From positions 1,678,501 through 1,742,500 of the forward strand of contig NZ_WVRN01000001.1 of NCBI RefSeq assembly GCF_013112245.1: DNA of 64,000 bases, written 5' to 3'. The notes beneath the pieces were generated by a model. The model made no database searches. It saw only the letters and a list, made by a program, of their open reading frames with translations, and had not been told where the DNA came from. A program made the translations under genes and the position numbers. Source of the DNA: Ruegeria sp. HKCCD4315. GTDB taxonomy: Bacteria > Pseudomonadota > Alphaproteobacteria > Rhodobacterales > Rhodobacteraceae. Of the stretch, positions 17,243 to 27,428 are shown in pieces. The first letter of the stretch is position 1. Each line of letters starts with the position of its first letter.

Positions 17243-19203
17243 TCTGCGGGTACTCCGCCAACCGGTGTTTTTCGCGCCCCTGCAGCCACCCGGAACCGCC
17301 TGTCACACAAGCTGAGGATACCGCCAAGCGACATCAGGATGCAGCCAGCCCAGATCCAGTTCGCGAACGGTTTGATATAGGTGCGCATGACCCAGCCCCC
17401 ATCTGCCTGTTGATCACCGATCACAACGTAAAGATCACCCAGGAAACGGTAATCAATCGCGGCCTCGGTCGTGGGCATGCGGGCAACCGGATAGTCCCGC
17501 TTTTCAGGGTGAAGTGTCCCAATCGGCCGTCCATTCTTTTCAACCAGAACATCAGCCGTGGTCGAGAAATAGTTCGGCCCTTCAACCAATCGCACGTCTT
17601 GCAGTGTCAGGGTAAACTGCCCTACCTCAAAGGGCTGATTGGGTTGCGCGACGCGGATATCTTCGGCCTCCCAAGCGGTCAGACCAGCCACGGCAAAGAT
17701 GGTGACGCCCAGACCCGTATGCGCGACCGCTTTACCCCAATCTGCACCCGGCAGGCGGAACAGGCGTTTCAGGCTGCCGTTGCGGCCCGTGCGGCTCCAC
17801 AAATCTATGGCGGCACCAAACGTAATCCATGCCCCAAGGAACAGACCCACCGGCCCCAACGCGCTGCGTCCAGTCTGCATCGCCCAAACCAGCAACGCAA
17901 TCGCCAGCGCCAGCCCAAAGGCGTAACGCAGAGACCAAGCCGTCTTTCCAATCCTTCCACGTTTCCAAGGAAGCATCGAACCGATCGGCAGGATCAGCCC
18001 GAGTAGCACCATAAACGGAGAGAATGCAGCGTTGAAGAAAGGCGCTCCGACCGAAAGCTTCCGGTCGAACATCATCTCGGCCACCATGGGCCACATGGTG
18101 CCCACAAAAACAACGAAGCAACTGACGGCCAGCAAAACGTTGTTCGCCACCAAAGCGCTTTCGCGGCTGACCATGCCAAAGACGCCCTTGGCCTCCATCG
18201 CTTGGGCACGCGCGGCAAACAATGTCAGCGCCCCACCAATGAAGAAAACCAGGATCATCAGGATAAACACGCCGCGCTCGGGATCGGTGGCGAAGGCATG
18301 AACCGAAGTCAGAAGACCCGAACGCACAATGAACGTGCCGATCAGTGAAAATCCGAACGCGATAATCGCCAGCAGAATAGTCCAGCTTTTCAGCGCTTCG
18401 CGCTTCTCCACAACGATGGCAGAGTGCAGCAAAGCGGCTGCCAGAAGCCAGGGCATGAACGACGCATTCTCGACTGGATCCCAGAACCAGAACCCGCCCC
18501 AGCCCAATTCGTAATAAGCCCACCACGACCCCAGCGCGATACCAATGGTCAAAAAGACCCAGGCGGCCAATGTCCAGGGCCGTACCCAACGCCCCCATGC
18601 TGCATCGACACGCCCTTCGATCAGGGCTGCGATGGCAAAGCTGAACGCCATGCTCAGCCCGACATAGCCGAGGTACAGAAAGGGCGGATGAAACGCCAAA
18701 CCCGGGTCTTGCAACAGCGGATTCAGGTCGCGCCCGTCAAACGGCGCAATTGCAAGTCGGTCAAACGGGTTCGACGTGAACAGGATAAAGGCAAAAAACG
18801 CTACCGCTATAGACGATTGCACCGCCAGCACGCGGGCCTTGAGCGTCGGCGGCAACCCACCTCCAAAGAACGCGGCCAATGCGCCAAACAAGGTGACAAT
18901 CAACACCCACAGCAACATGGATCCTTCGTGGTTCCCCCATGTGCCACTGATCTTGTAGATCATCGGCTTGGCCGAATGGCTGTTCTCAACCACGATCCTC
19001 AGGGAAAAATCCGACACGACAAAAGCCCAGATCAACGCACCGAAGGAAAATGCCGTCAGCAGGAACTGAACGATGGCCGAGGGTTCGGCAAATGCCATCC
19101 ATCCGGCCCAACGTTTAGAAGCCCCGATCAAGGGCACGACACTTTGCACGATGGCGACAAAGAAGGCGAGGATAAGGGCGAAGTGGCCGAGTTCTGTAAT
19201 CAT
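17239..19203 (-). CDS. ccmF: Haem lyase subunit CcmF
   Basis: Large polytopic membrane protein (654 residues, about 14-15 hydrophobic segments) that attaches haem to apocytochrome c. The tryptophan-rich haem-handling motif WGGFWFWDP lies at 235-243, with conserved histidines in FHPPFLYLGY (171-180) and SVHAFATDP downstream, and the periplasmic C-terminal domain before the last helix. It is in one direction with holin, endolysin and ccmE upstream (75 bases from the holin stop) and overlaps ccmH downstream. Confidence 0.95.
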   Translation of the reverse strand: MITELGHFALILAFFVAIVQSVVPLIGASKRWAGWMAFAEPSAIVQFLLTAFSFGALIWAFVVSDFSLRIVVENSHSAKPMIYKISGTWGNHEGSMLLWVLIVTLFGALAAFFGGGLPPTLKARVLAVQSSIAVAFFAFILFTSNPFDRLAIAPFDGRDLNPLLQDPGLAFHPPFLYLGYVGLSMAFSFAIAALIEGRVDAAWGRWVRPWTLAAWVFLTIGIALGSWWAYYELGWGGFWFWDPVENASFMPWLLAAALLHSAIVVEKREALKSWTILLAIIAFGFSLIGTFIVRSGLLTSVHAFATDPERGVFILMILVFFIGGALTLFAARAQAMEAKGVFGMVSRESALVANNVLLAVSCFVVFVGTMWPMVAEMMFDRKLSVGAPFFNAAFSPFMVLLGLILPIGSMLPWKRGRIGKTAWSLRYAFGLALAIALLVWAMQTGRSALGPVGLFLGAWITFGAAIDLWSRTGRNGSLKRLFRLPGADWGKAVAHTGLGVTIFAVAGLTAWEAEDIRVAQPNQPFEVGQFTLTLQDVRLVEGPNYFSTTADVLVEKNGRPIGTLHPEKRDYPVARMPTTEAAIDYRFLGDLYVVIGDQQADGGWVMRTYIKPFANWIWAGCILMSLGGILSLCDRRFRVAAGARKTPVGGVPAE

Positions 19204-19278
19204 GCCCCGGAATATACTCCGGGGCCAATCCGGGGGCCAATAACTTTCGCCCGATCCGGGGGCACATAGTGTCGCGGG

Positions 19279-19857
19279 TCACGCCCTGCGATGCTTGCGC
19301 CAATCATCCAGCGCCGGGTTGGCATCGGGGTGCGTAATATCCTGCGACAAAGCGGAACCTGATCCGGGACCTGCAGCGCCCGGACTATCGCTGCGCAGTT
19401 CGCGCAGCTGCTCGAGATTGTTCAGAACAGCAGGCAATTGCAGCATGGTCGCACTGATATCCTTCTGAAACTCTTGCGTTTTCAACTGATGCCGCGCCCC
19501 AAAATAGAAGGACACGATGACACCCAACAACCACCACATGGGCTCTGGCACCAAGGCCATGCCCTGCATCCTTGCAGCAAACCACAACGGGTCCACCATG
19601 GCGGCCACAAACAAACCCAATGTTCCCAAGGCCAAAGCCGGGCGCGGCAACCGGTTTACCCCATCCATGAATCGGTCAAATGATCCTTTTTGCGCAGTTT
19701 GAAACTCGCCTCCAAACTGCAACATGGCCTGCGCTTGCGCCTCGGCACCTCTCTGCGCACTTGCTTCAGTGTTCTCACGGTAAATCTCAACGGTTTCCCG
19801 AACCGCGTTCCGCCCGTTCCCGAACAAAAGCGCCAAAACACCCGAGATCAACCCCAT
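19279..19857 (-). CDS. GTA-type holin with 2-3 membrane helices
   Basis: A 192-residue protein resembling the GTA_holin_3TM family. Hydrophobic segments are at 3-12 (short), 73-91 and 105-121; between them lies an Ala/Gln-rich helix (30-58), and the tail (150-192) is polar. It overlaps the upstream endolysin gene by 10 bases, the usual holin/endolysin pairing. In Rhodobacter capsulatus an endolysin/holin pair (rcc00555/rcc00556), away from the main GTA cluster, releases GTA particles by lysing a small part of the cells; this pair is the probable equivalent (inference). No phage structural genes are nearby. ATG at 19857 has AAGG 8 bases upstream. Confidence 0.78.
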   Translation of the reverse strand: MGLISGVLALLFGNGRNAVRETVEIYRENTEASAQRGAEAQAQAMLQFGGEFQTAQKGSFDRFMDGVNRLPRPALALGTLGLFVAAMVDPLWFAARMQGMALVPEPMWWLLGVIVSFYFGARHQLKTQEFQKDISATMLQLPAVLNNLEQLRELRSDSPGAAGPGSGSALSQDITHPDANPALDDWRKHRRA

Positions 19858-20459
19858 GCCGCAACCCTTCCCTGAAACTCGGCGTCAGAAAGATGGTATC
19901 GCTCTGACAAAAACTCTTCTGCGCGTTTGATCCAGCCACCTTTGCCCCCCGACCGGCTGCGCGCATATTTCCTCGAGGCCGGTCGCCGATCAGCAAGGCG
20001 AAAATAGTAGTTCCGCCGCGCCACCCCGTAGGCATCCCGCAAAGCAATTGGCTCCGGTTGCGCTGCTTTTTCGCAAGCTGCTGCGGTCTTGGCACCAATT
20101 ACTCCATCCACCGCCACGTTGAATCCCATGTCCCGCAACAACCGCTGCAGGATCTTTATCGCCTGCGCCCCGGCGTTCACATACATGTCAAAGACCGAAG
20201 CCTGCAGTAGATCAGGCAACCGCGAGATGCCTGGCTTCACAAAGTACTGACGTACGAATATCTCGACCGCCTGCCGCTGGGTCAATCCATGCACATCACG
20301 TCGGTCAACCACATCGTCGCCATTCAAATCCAATCCCAAACGCCGCATGGTGTGAATGGTTACGCCATATTTTGTGGCCCCACCGGGATCGTCCGGATCA
20401 TCCACAAACCCGCCTTCCCGCGCCACGATCTCTTTCGCGATCTGCCGAACCGTTTGCAT
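19848..20459 (-). CDS. Glycoside hydrolase 108 endolysin (N-acetylmuramidase), GTA type
   Basis: Peptidoglycan muramidase of 203 residues. The GH108 signature EGGFVDDPDDPGGATKYG begins at the likely catalytic E15; a C-terminal PG_binding_3-type part covers about 105-180 (VDGVIGAKTAAA). No signal peptide is seen, so export would need the adjacent holin. Start: ATG at 20459 is preferred, with GGGGAAG just upstream; ATG at 20462 and TTG at 20471 are in frame. It follows ccmE by 149 bases, which hold the hairpin element, and no TTAA-N7-TTAA CtrA site is visible there. Its place in a ccm gene run is odd for a lysis gene. Confidence 0.85.
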   Translation of the reverse strand: MQTVRQIAKEIVAREGGFVDDPDDPGGATKYGVTIHTMRRLGLDLNGDDVVDRRDVHGLTQRQAVEIFVRQYFVKPGISRLPDLLQASVFDMYVNAGAQAIKILQRLLRDMGFNVAVDGVIGAKTAAACEKAAQPEPIALRDAYGVARRNYYFRLADRRPASRKYARSRSGGKGGWIKRAEEFLSERYHLSDAEFQGRVAAWG

Positions 20460-20558
20460 CATCTTCCCCAACTCGTTGATCAGAGCAACGGTCCTGCAAA
20501 CAACTTACAACACGGTAATTGCAAAGGGCGCTGCCCGCCTATTGCGCGCAACGCCCCG

Positions 20559-20608
20559 CTTCTTCTGTTCAAAAATACCTCTGCCAGAGGCACGCAGCGC
20601 AGCTGCGT
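20559..20608 (-). repeat. 3' element copy 2 (two hairpins plus GAGGTATTTT) after ccmE
   Basis: Directly after the ccmE stop, the minus strand forms ACGCAG/CTGCGT (20608-20592), then CCTC/GAGG, then GAGGTATTTTTGAACAGAAG and AAG. It has the same layout as 8103-8163 after dctD: two hairpins followed by GAGGTATTTT-G--CAGA-GAAG. The hairpin sequences differ but the tail is conserved. It would separate ccmE from the lysis genes and could act as a terminator or mRNA 3' end. Confidence 0.62.
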
Positions 20609-21055
20609 TCAGCTTCCCTCCGCCTCTTTATAAACGCCTTGCTCTTTCAGCGCGTCCATAACCTCTTTCGGCATGTAGGTTTCATCATGTTTGGCAAGGA
20701 TTTCAGTCGCTTCGAACACGCCGTTCACATAACTTCCGGTGCCAACCATACCCTGATTCTCGGTAAACAGATCCGGCAGGACACCTGTAAACGAAACCTG
20801 GACACTCTCGCCCCCATCTGTAACCACAAAATGCACGGTTTCACCCTGCCCACGAATGATCGAGCCTTCTTCCACCAGCCCGCCAATGCGGAAAACCTCG
20901 GTCGGTTTCGGCGGCTCGGCAATCACCTCGCTGGGTGAACGGAAAAAGTTGATGCCATCCTGCAAGGCCCACCCAATCAAAGCCGTCGATGCCACCAAGG
21001 CAACGACCGCTACCAGAATGACTTGTACTCGACGACGTTTTTTGAGCGTTTTCAT
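20609..21055 (-). CDS. ccmE: Haem chaperone CcmE
   Basis: Membrane-anchored periplasmic haem carrier (148 residues). A basic N-terminus and one helix (10-32) anchor it; the beta-barrel domain follows, with the haem-attaching H123 and Y127 in AKHDETYMPKE. ATG at 21055 lies 7 bases after the argC stop, so the two are cotranscribed. ccmF and ccmH follow only after the lysis pair. Confidence 0.95.
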   Translation of the reverse strand: MKTLKKRRRVQVILVAVVALVASTALIGWALQDGINFFRSPSEVIAEPPKPTEVFRIGGLVEEGSIIRGQGETVHFVVTDGGESVQVSFTGVLPDLFTENQGMVGTGSYVNGVFEATEILAKHDETYMPKEVMDALKEQGVYKEAEGS

Positions 21056-21062
21056 ACCGTCC

Positions 21063-22091
21063 TCACGGGAATAGAGGGGCCATCATCAGGCCCAAAGTTT
21101 CATCCTCACCTAACATCAGGTTGGCGTTCTGCAAGGCTTGGCCACTGCTACCTTTTGTCAGGTTATCCAGCGCGGCAATCACGATTGCGCGACGTTCGAT
21201 TCTGTCCGCGACCACTCCGATATGACAGAAGTTCGACCCTCTGACGTGATGGGTCGAAGGTGCCTCTCCCATAGGCAGCATCTGGATAAAGGGCTCGTCT
21301 GCATAAGTCTTTGCCAGCGTTTCATAGACGCTTTGCGGATCACCCTTTACATAGGTCGTTGCCAGAATTCCCCGGTTTGCCGGTATCAGATGCGGCGTGA
21401 ACTGTACATGCACAGTGCGACCTGCAAGCTTCGAGAATTCCTGATCAAATTCGCCCAGATGCCGGTGCGTGCCACCGACTGCGTAAGCATTGGCACCTTC
21501 ACTAAGCTCAGCGTGCAGCAAGTTTTCCTTCAGCGACCGGCCAGCGCCCGACACGGCGCATTTCAGATCCAGCACAATATCATCCAGATCAATGACACCG
21601 GCAGAGATCAACGGACGCAGCACATACTGCCCTGTCGCCGCGTTGCAGCCTGTACCAGCGACCAAGCGCGCTGACCTGATTTCATCCCGATAGAACTCGG
21701 TTAGACCATAAACGGCTTCTTCCTGCTGTTCCAAAGCGCTGTGCGGGTTGCCATACCACTTCTCATACTCATCCGGGTCCTGCAGCCGGAAATCCGCTGA
21801 CAAATCAATGATCTTCAAGTCTTTCGGCAGGTCCCGGATCACCTCTTGGCTAGTTTTGTGCGGCAAAGCGCAGAAACACAGATCAACATTGGAGAAATCG
21901 ATCTCGGAAATCTTGCACAGATCCGGCAAGTCCATGTGCCGCAGATGCGGAAACACCTGCGCCATGCTCATGCCCGCCTTCCGTTCGGCAGCCAAAGCAA
22001 CAATGTCCATGTTCGGGTGCTCGGCGATCAGCCGCACCAGTTCAGCGCCGGTGTACCCAGAAGCGCCCAGAATTGCGATTTTGTGGGTCAT
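21063..22091 (-). CDS. argC: N-acetyl-gamma-glutamyl-phosphate reductase
   Basis: Third enzyme of arginine synthesis, NADPH-dependent reduction of acetylglutamyl phosphate, 342 residues. Rossmann GASGYTG at 9-15, catalytic C149 in [11 protein letters not shown], and [10 protein letters not shown] carrying the conserved histidine. ATG at 22091 has AGAGG 6 bases upstream and gives the family N-terminus ([10 protein letters not shown]); a start at 22118 lacks these. Cotranscribed with ccmE (7 bases), a pairing with no clear metabolic logic. Confidence 0.95.
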   Translation of the reverse strand: MTHKIAILGASGYTGAELVRLIAEHPNMDIVALAAERKAGMSMAQVFPHLRHMDLPDLCKISEIDFSNVDLCFCALPHKTSQEVIRDLPKDLKIIDLSADFRLQDPDEYEKWYGNPHSALEQQEEAVYGLTEFYRDEIRSARLVAGTGCNAATGQYVLRPLISAGVIDLDDIVLDLKCAVSGAGRSLKENLLHAELSEGANAYAVGGTHRHLGEFDQEFSKLAGRTVHVQFTPHLIPANRGILATTYVKGDPQSVYETLAKTYADEPFIQMLPMGEAPSTHHVRGSNFCHIGVVADRIERRAIVIAALDNLTKGSSGQALQNANLMLGEDETLGLMMAPLFP

Positions 22092-22185
22092 GTCAGACCT
22101 CTTCTTTGCATGTGTCACATATCACGACCGCCGATGTGACGGTCTTTGAATTAGAAAATTCGGGGAAGTGCGTCCTTGACCTAAA

Positions 22186-22995
22186 TCAGGCCGCCTCGAA
22201 CGAGATTTGTCGTCGGAGGAATTGCGTTGCACGATCACTGACAAAACCCGGCTTGCCCGTGGTCAGGTAGCCACCTGCGCCATCACCCAACATATTGGGG
22301 TGGCGTTGCAGATAATCGGCCAGGCTTTCGGCCACCAGATCCCCTTGGCTAAAGACCTGAACATCTGAACCCAAGGCGGCCTGAAAGGTCTCGGCCATCA
22401 ACGGATAGTGTGTGCAGCCTAAAATCGCGGCCTGCGGCTCGGGCATTTTTCGTTTCAAAGCATCCACATGGCTACGAACCAGAGCCTCCGCCAGGATCAT
22501 GTCGCCATCTTCAATAGCATCGACCACGCCGCCACAGGCCTGCGCCTCGACATCCACACCGATTGCGCGGAATGCCAGTTCCCGTTGAAAGGCCCGGCTG
22601 GACACAGTGGCAGGCGTGGCGAACAACGCCACGTGCTTGACAGCCACTTCGCGTGGTGGAGAGTTGTCCCCCCATTGCCGCTCGGTCAGCGCTTCGATCA
22701 AGGGAACAAAGACGCCCAGCACCCGCTTGCCGTCGGGCACGCCTTCTTCCTGCATCCGGCGCAAGGCGGCAGCGCTTGCGGTGTTGCAGGCCAGAATCAC
22801 CAGATTGCACCCGCGATCCCACAGTGCGTGCACGGCCTTACGGGTCAGCTGATAAATATCCTCGGCATCACGCACACCGTAAGGTGCATGTGCACTGTCC
22901 GCAAAATACAGGAAATCCACGTCGGGCAGCCGTTGCTGCGCGGCGTTCAGGACGGTCAGACCGCCCAAACCGGAATCAAAGATACCTACTGCCAT
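22186..22995 (-). CDS. murI: Glutamate racemase
   Basis: Makes D-glutamate for peptidoglycan by cofactor-free racemisation; 269 residues. [10 protein letters not shown] (6-15) holds the catalytic Asp/Ser, C70 in LACNTAS and the second cysteine in LGCTHYPL are the two acid/base thiols. Starts 8 bases after the acyltransferase stop, so probably translated from a shared mRNA; argC is 94 bases downstream. Confidence 0.95.
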   Translation of the reverse strand: MAVGIFDSGLGGLTVLNAAQQRLPDVDFLYFADSAHAPYGVRDAEDIYQLTRKAVHALWDRGCNLVILACNTASAAALRRMQEEGVPDGKRVLGVFVPLIEALTERQWGDNSPPREVAVKHVALFATPATVSSRAFQRELAFRAIGVDVEAQACGGVVDAIEDGDMILAEALVRSHVDALKRKMPEPQAAILGCTHYPLMAETFQAALGSDVQVFSQGDLVAESLADYLQRHPNMLGDGAGGYLTTGKPGFVSDRATQFLRRQISFEAA

Positions 22996-23003
22996 TTGCC
23001 CCT

Positions 23004-23882
23004 TCAGGCGCGATGCCGTTCCTCAAATTCATAGCCGTAGTCATATGACTCCAACGGCTCTGGAGACAGCTCATACGTGGCTTTGCGCAGGAAATCCATC
23101 ATCTTGCGCGTATCCTTACCCAATGGATCCAGAACGTCGCGCCCTATAGGCTCTCCGATCACCACTTTGACAGGCGTATCCACGCGCTTTTTGAATTCTT
23201 TGATCAGCAAGCCCATGCGCAGCGTGTTGTGCAAATGGCTTGCGATCTGGAACAGGCGCGACGTGTGCCCATCAAAGAAAACCGGCACCACGGTGGCATT
23301 GGACTTTGCCACCATCCGAGCGGTAAAGCCGCGCCAACCCGGATCCATAGGATGGGCAAACGGCTTGACGCCGGTGCTGACCGTGCCTCCGGGGAAAATA
23401 CCAATCGCCCCGCCCTCGCCCAGATAGTTGAGAGCCGTTTTGCGCGTCTCCAAATTCAGCTTCATCGCTTCCTTCGTTTCATCAAACGAAATAGGCAGAA
23501 TGATGCGGTTCAGATCCTCGGCCTTGCGGAACACCCGATGCGCCAAAATGCGGAAATCTCCGCGTGTCTCCGACAGAATGTGCCCCATCATTAGGCCATC
23601 CAGAATGCCATAGGGATGATTGGCAATCAGGATCAGGGGGCCATCTGCCGGAATGTTCGCAAGAGATCCGCCCACAACATCCAATGTCAGACCATAGCGT
23701 TCGACCATAACGGCCCAAAAGTCGCGCCCGTTGGCAACGTCTTTCTCGTATCCATCCGCGCGTTTGATCAGGCGCATTCGACCCGTGGTATTCTCCATAA
23801 GTTTGATGACCATTCGCCCGCCTTTGGTTTCAGCGGAATGGGCATAAGAGATGTCACGAACAGCATGACGACGAGAAGGCAT
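23004..23882 (-). CDS. Lysophospholipid acyltransferase family protein
   Basis: A 292-residue PlsC-like acyltransferase. The active-site motif appears as NHPYGILD (88-95), a variant of the HX4D motif with H89 and D95 six apart; a second block [12 protein letters not shown] (glycerophosphate binding) follows, and VVPVFFDG resembles motif IV. No membrane helix of note. It probably acylates a lysolipid, ornithine lipid or a related acceptor; the acceptor is not predictable. GGAG 6 bases before the ATG. Upstream of murI in the same operon. Confidence 0.8.
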   Translation of the reverse strand: MPSRRHAVRDISYAHSAETKGGRMVIKLMENTTGRMRLIKRADGYEKDVANGRDFWAVMVERYGLTLDVVGGSLANIPADGPLILIANHPYGILDGLMMGHILSETRGDFRILAHRVFRKAEDLNRIILPISFDETKEAMKLNLETRKTALNYLGEGGAIGIFPGGTVSTGVKPFAHPMDPGWRGFTARMVAKSNATVVPVFFDGHTSRLFQIASHLHNTLRMGLLIKEFKKRVDTPVKVVIGEPIGRDVLDPLGKDTRKMMDFLRKATYELSPEPLESYDYGYEFEERHRA

Positions 23883-23960
23883 TTGGGTCTCCGGTTTGTT
23901 GCCTGCAAAATAAGTGCAAGTAACAATTTTGCCTAGCCATCGTGACAGGGTTGTGACGAG

Positions 23961-26900
23961 TTACTCCGCCGCAGCCTTCAACTCAGGCCCACCGCTTCGG
24001 ATCGATGCCAGCAACTCCTCGCGCCGCTTGGCTGCTTTGGCCTCGTTTTCCTGCAAAACAGGTCCGAAACCACGGATATCCAGCGGCAGTCGAGCCAACG
24101 CAGAGATCGCATCACGCGTGTCCTGCGACAATAAAGGCAGCACTTCGCGCATGTCTTTTTCGTACTGCCGGATCAAAGCACGCTCCATCTTGCGTTCGGA
24201 CGAATATCCGAAAACATCGAACGGCGTGCCGCGCAGGGCCTTCAACTTGGTCAGCAGCTTCAACGGACCCATGACAGATTCGCTGAATGCGCGCTTCTTG
24301 GGCCTGCCGTTACTGCCCGATCCTCCGAAAATCGGCGGTGCCAAATGGAAGGTCATCTTAAAATCGCCATCAAACTCGGCCGCCGCCTTTTCCCGACTGG
24401 TCAGCAAAAGGCGCGCAACCTCGTATTCATCCTTGTATGACAGAAGCTTGTGATAGCCCTTTGCGACTGCTTCGCGCACCTCAGCGTCCTCAACGCTGTC
24501 AACCAACTTACGATACCGTTTCGCCAACCGGGCGCTTTGGTATTCGGTCAGGTGCTGCGCACGGAACTCGATGATCTGGTCCAGCGTTTTGGGCATCTCG
24601 GCCACGGTTGGGGACAGTACGGACTGTACCTCATCCGGATGCAGCACCGCCCAACGACCGATGTCAAACGCACGCTTGTTTCGTTCGACCGCCGTTCCGT
24701 TCAACTCGATGGCGTCAAAGATCGCCTGATGGCTAACCGGCAACAACCCTCGCTGCCATGTCGCGCCAAAGATCATCATGTTGGAGTAGATCGAATCCCC
24801 CATCACGGCACGCGCCAGATCGGTCGCGTCAAAAAGCGAGACATCTTCTTTCAGCCGCGCCTGCAAGGCCAGCTCCAGCTGATCGGCTGGAATGCGAAAC
24901 TCCGTATTGCGTGTGAAGTCGCCAGTGACCGTTTCATGGCTGTTCACGACTGCACCAGTACGTCCTGTGCGCGTCAGGCCCAAGGTCTTCGCCCCGGCGG
25001 AAACCACCAAATCGCCGCCGATCAGCGCGTGGGCTTCACCGGTGGCAACGCGGATCGCGCTGATATCTTCGGGGCGGTTGGCCAGACGGCAGTGGATATG
25101 AACCGCGCCACCTTTCTGTGCCAAGCCCGCCATTTCCATCATGCCCGCGCCTTTGCCATCGATCTGCGCGGCCTGAGCAAGAATTGCACCAAGGGTGACG
25201 ACGCCTGTACCACCAACACCCGTGATTACCACGTTATGCGTTCCCTTGATCGCGGGAAGCTCCGGCATCGGCAAATCCGGCAGATCGATCTCGGTCGTTG
25301 CCTCTTTACGGATTTTCGCGCCCTCAAGCGTCACGAACGAGGGACAGAACCCGTTCAGGCAGGAAAAGTCCTTGTTGCAGCTTGACTGATCAATGGCTCG
25401 CTTACGGCCCAGTTCAGTTTGTTTCGGCACGATCGATACGCAGTTCGACTGCACCCCACAATCGCCACAGCCTTCGCAAACATCGGTGTTGATGAACACA
25501 CGTTTGTCCGGGTCCGGGAATGTGCCTCGCTTGCGACGGCGACGTTTTTCAGCCGCGCAGGTCTGAACGTAGACAATGACCGAGACGCCTTCGATCTCGC
25601 GGAATTTCTCCTGCACCTGCATAAGATCCGCGCGCTCATATGTCTGAACGCTTGCAGGCAGCGCCTTGAAGTTTACGTCTTCCTTTTCGTCATAGACCAA
25701 AGCGACCTCGCGGACGCCCATCGCCTTGACCTCGGCAACGATCCTTTCTGCAGTCAGGTCGCCTTCGTTGTCCTGCCCGCCGGTCATGGCGACCGCGTCG
25801 TTGAACAGGATTTTGAAGGTGATGTTCGTTCCTGCAGACAACGCCGCCCGGATCGCCTGAACGCCCGAATGGTTATAAGTGCCGTCGCCCAGGTTCTGGA
25901 ACACGTGATTGGTGGTCGAAAACGGAGCTTCACCAATCCAGTTCGCGCCTTCTCCGCCCATTTGGGTGAAACCTGTCGTCTCGCGGTCCATCCACTGAAC
26001 CATATAGTGACAGCCGATACCGGCATAGGCGCGGCTGCCATCGGGCACTTTGGTGGAACTGTTGTGCGGGCAGCCCGAACAAAAATACGGAAGTCGTGTC
26101 GCGATTTCCTGCGCGTTGTCGGCCCGGCGAGCTTCGGACAAGGATGCAAGCCCGGCGTTGATGCCTTCAGTTTCGCGCCCCTCTTCGATCAGGATTTCAC
26201 CCAGTTTTTCGGCGATCATGATCGGATCAAGCGCGCCACGCGTGGGGAATAGTTCTTCCCGGTGCAGCGTCCCCGCCCCACCTTTGTACCAGCCATAAAC
26301 TCTGCGGCCGCGCCGGTCGTCAAAGATGGCCTCCTTGACCTGAACTTCGATCAGCTTGCGCTTTTCCTCGACGATCACAATCAAGTCCAGCCCTTCGGCC
26401 CAGTCATGGAACCCGGCCATATCCAGCGGGAAGGTCTGCCCAACTTTGTAAGTGGTGATCCCCAGCCGTTCAGCTTCGGACTCGTCGATATTCAAAAGCG
26501 ACAGAGCATGGGATAGGTCCAACCAATTCTTGCCCGCTGCGACGAATCCGATCTTGGCCCCCGGCTTGCCCCACATCCGCTTGTCGAGCTTATTGGCATG
26601 GGAAAACGTTTCGGCCGCGAACCTCTTGTAGTCGATGACACGCGTTTCCTGCAGATGCGGGGTATCGCCCAAACGAATATTCAACCCGCCGTCCGGCATG
26701 TCGAACTCGGGCAAAACAACCTGCATTCGGTCAGGGCTACCGTCCACAACCGATGTGACCTCGATCGTGTCTTTCATCGTTTTCAAGCCAACCCAAACGC
26801 CAGCAAAACGACTAAGAGCAAAGCCGTATATGCCGTAGTCCAGAATTTCCTGAACGCCAGCGGGGCTGACAATCGGCATATACATATCGACCAGAGACCA

Positions 26901-27380
26901 TTCTGACTGGTGCAGAACGGTCGAGCTTTCGCCGGTGTGATCATCGCCCATGGCCATAAGGACGCCGCCGTGCTTGGCCGTACCGGCCATGTTCGCGTGA
27001 CGCATAACGTCACCGGATCGATCAACCCCTGGACCTTTGCCGTACCAAAGTCCGAAAACCCCGTCGAACTTGCCGTCGCCCCGCAACCCTGCTTGCTGAC
27101 TGCCCCACAGGGCGGTCGCGGCGAGATCTTCGTTTAAGCCGAACTGAAACGTCACATCGTTTTCGGCCAGCGGCTTTTGAGCGCGCATCATTTGCTGATC
27201 AACCGCGCCAAGGGGTGACCCCCGATACCCGGTTACAAGACCCGCCGTATTCAGGCCCGCCTGCCGATCTCTGGCTTTTTGCATCAGCATCAACCGAACA
27301 AGCGCCTGAGTTCCGTTCAACAGAACGGGATTTTTCTCAAGATCGAACCGGTCGTTCAATGTTATCTGTGGCTGACTCAT
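23961..27380 (-). CDS. Indolepyruvate ferredoxin oxidoreductase, fused alpha/beta
   Basis: Thiamine-diphosphate and iron-sulfur enzyme of 1139 residues that oxidatively decarboxylates arylpyruvates from aromatic amino acids to acyl-CoA, passing electrons to ferredoxin. One chain carries the pyrimidine-binding and TPP domains (GYRGSPLGAVD near 50; PYFCSGCPHN and AGIGCHYM near 440-470; DAVAMTGGQDN near 540), a cysteine-rich iron-sulfur block (CEGCGDCGVQSNC near 640) and the gamma-type domain (GVGGTGVVTLG near 730). The fused, oxygen-tolerant form is common in aerobic proteobacteria. GGGAG 7 bases before the ATG. Divergent from a LysR gene with a shared inverted repeat, which may regulate it. 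Confidence 0.92.
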   Translation of the reverse strand: MSQPQITLNDRFDLEKNPVLLNGTQALVRLMLMQKARDRQAGLNTAGLVTGYRGSPLGAVDQQMMRAQKPLAENDVTFQFGLNEDLAATALWGSQQAGLRGDGKFDGVFGLWYGKGPGVDRSGDVMRHANMAGTAKHGGVLMAMGDDHTGESSTVLHQSEWSLVDMYMPIVSPAGVQEILDYGIYGFALSRFAGVWVGLKTMKDTIEVTSVVDGSPDRMQVVLPEFDMPDGGLNIRLGDTPHLQETRVIDYKRFAAETFSHANKLDKRMWGKPGAKIGFVAAGKNWLDLSHALSLLNIDESEAERLGITTYKVGQTFPLDMAGFHDWAEGLDLIVIVEEKRKLIEVQVKEAIFDDRRGRRVYGWYKGGAGTLHREELFPTRGALDPIMIAEKLGEILIEEGRETEGINAGLASLSEARRADNAQEIATRLPYFCSGCPHNSSTKVPDGSRAYAGIGCHYMVQWMDRETTGFTQMGGEGANWIGEAPFSTTNHVFQNLGDGTYNHSGVQAIRAALSAGTNITFKILFNDAVAMTGGQDNEGDLTAERIVAEVKAMGVREVALVYDEKEDVNFKALPASVQTYERADLMQVQEKFREIEGVSVIVYVQTCAAEKRRRRKRGTFPDPDKRVFINTDVCEGCGDCGVQSNCVSIVPKQTELGRKRAIDQSSCNKDFSCLNGFCPSFVTLEGAKIRKEATTEIDLPDLPMPELPAIKGTHNVVITGVGGTGVVTLGAILAQAAQIDGKGAGMMEMAGLAQKGGAVHIHCRLANRPEDISAIRVATGEAHALIGGDLVVSAGAKTLGLTRTGRTGAVVNSHETVTGDFTRNTEFRIPADQLELALQARLKEDVSLFDATDLARAVMGDSIYSNMMIFGATWQRGLLPVSHQAIFDAIELNGTAVERNKRAFDIGRWAVLHPDEVQSVLSPTVAEMPKTLDQIIEFRAQHLTEYQSARLAKRYRKLVDSVEDAEVREAVAKGYHKLLSYKDEYEVARLLLTSREKAAAEFDGDFKMTFHLAPPIFGGSGSNGRPKKRAFSESVMGPLKLLTKLKALRGTPFDVFGYSSERKMERALIRQYEKDMREVLPLLSQDTRDAISALARLPLDIRGFGPVLQENEAKAAKRREELLASIRSGGPELKAAAE

Positions 27381-27428
27381 CAGACGTCTCCCCTCGTCAG
27401 ATCAGTGTGCTTTATTTCGGTGCATTTT

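Noticed and set aside
20460..20608. Possible CtrA site (TTAA-N7-TTAA) before the endolysin
   Set aside because: No TTAA pair is present in the interval.
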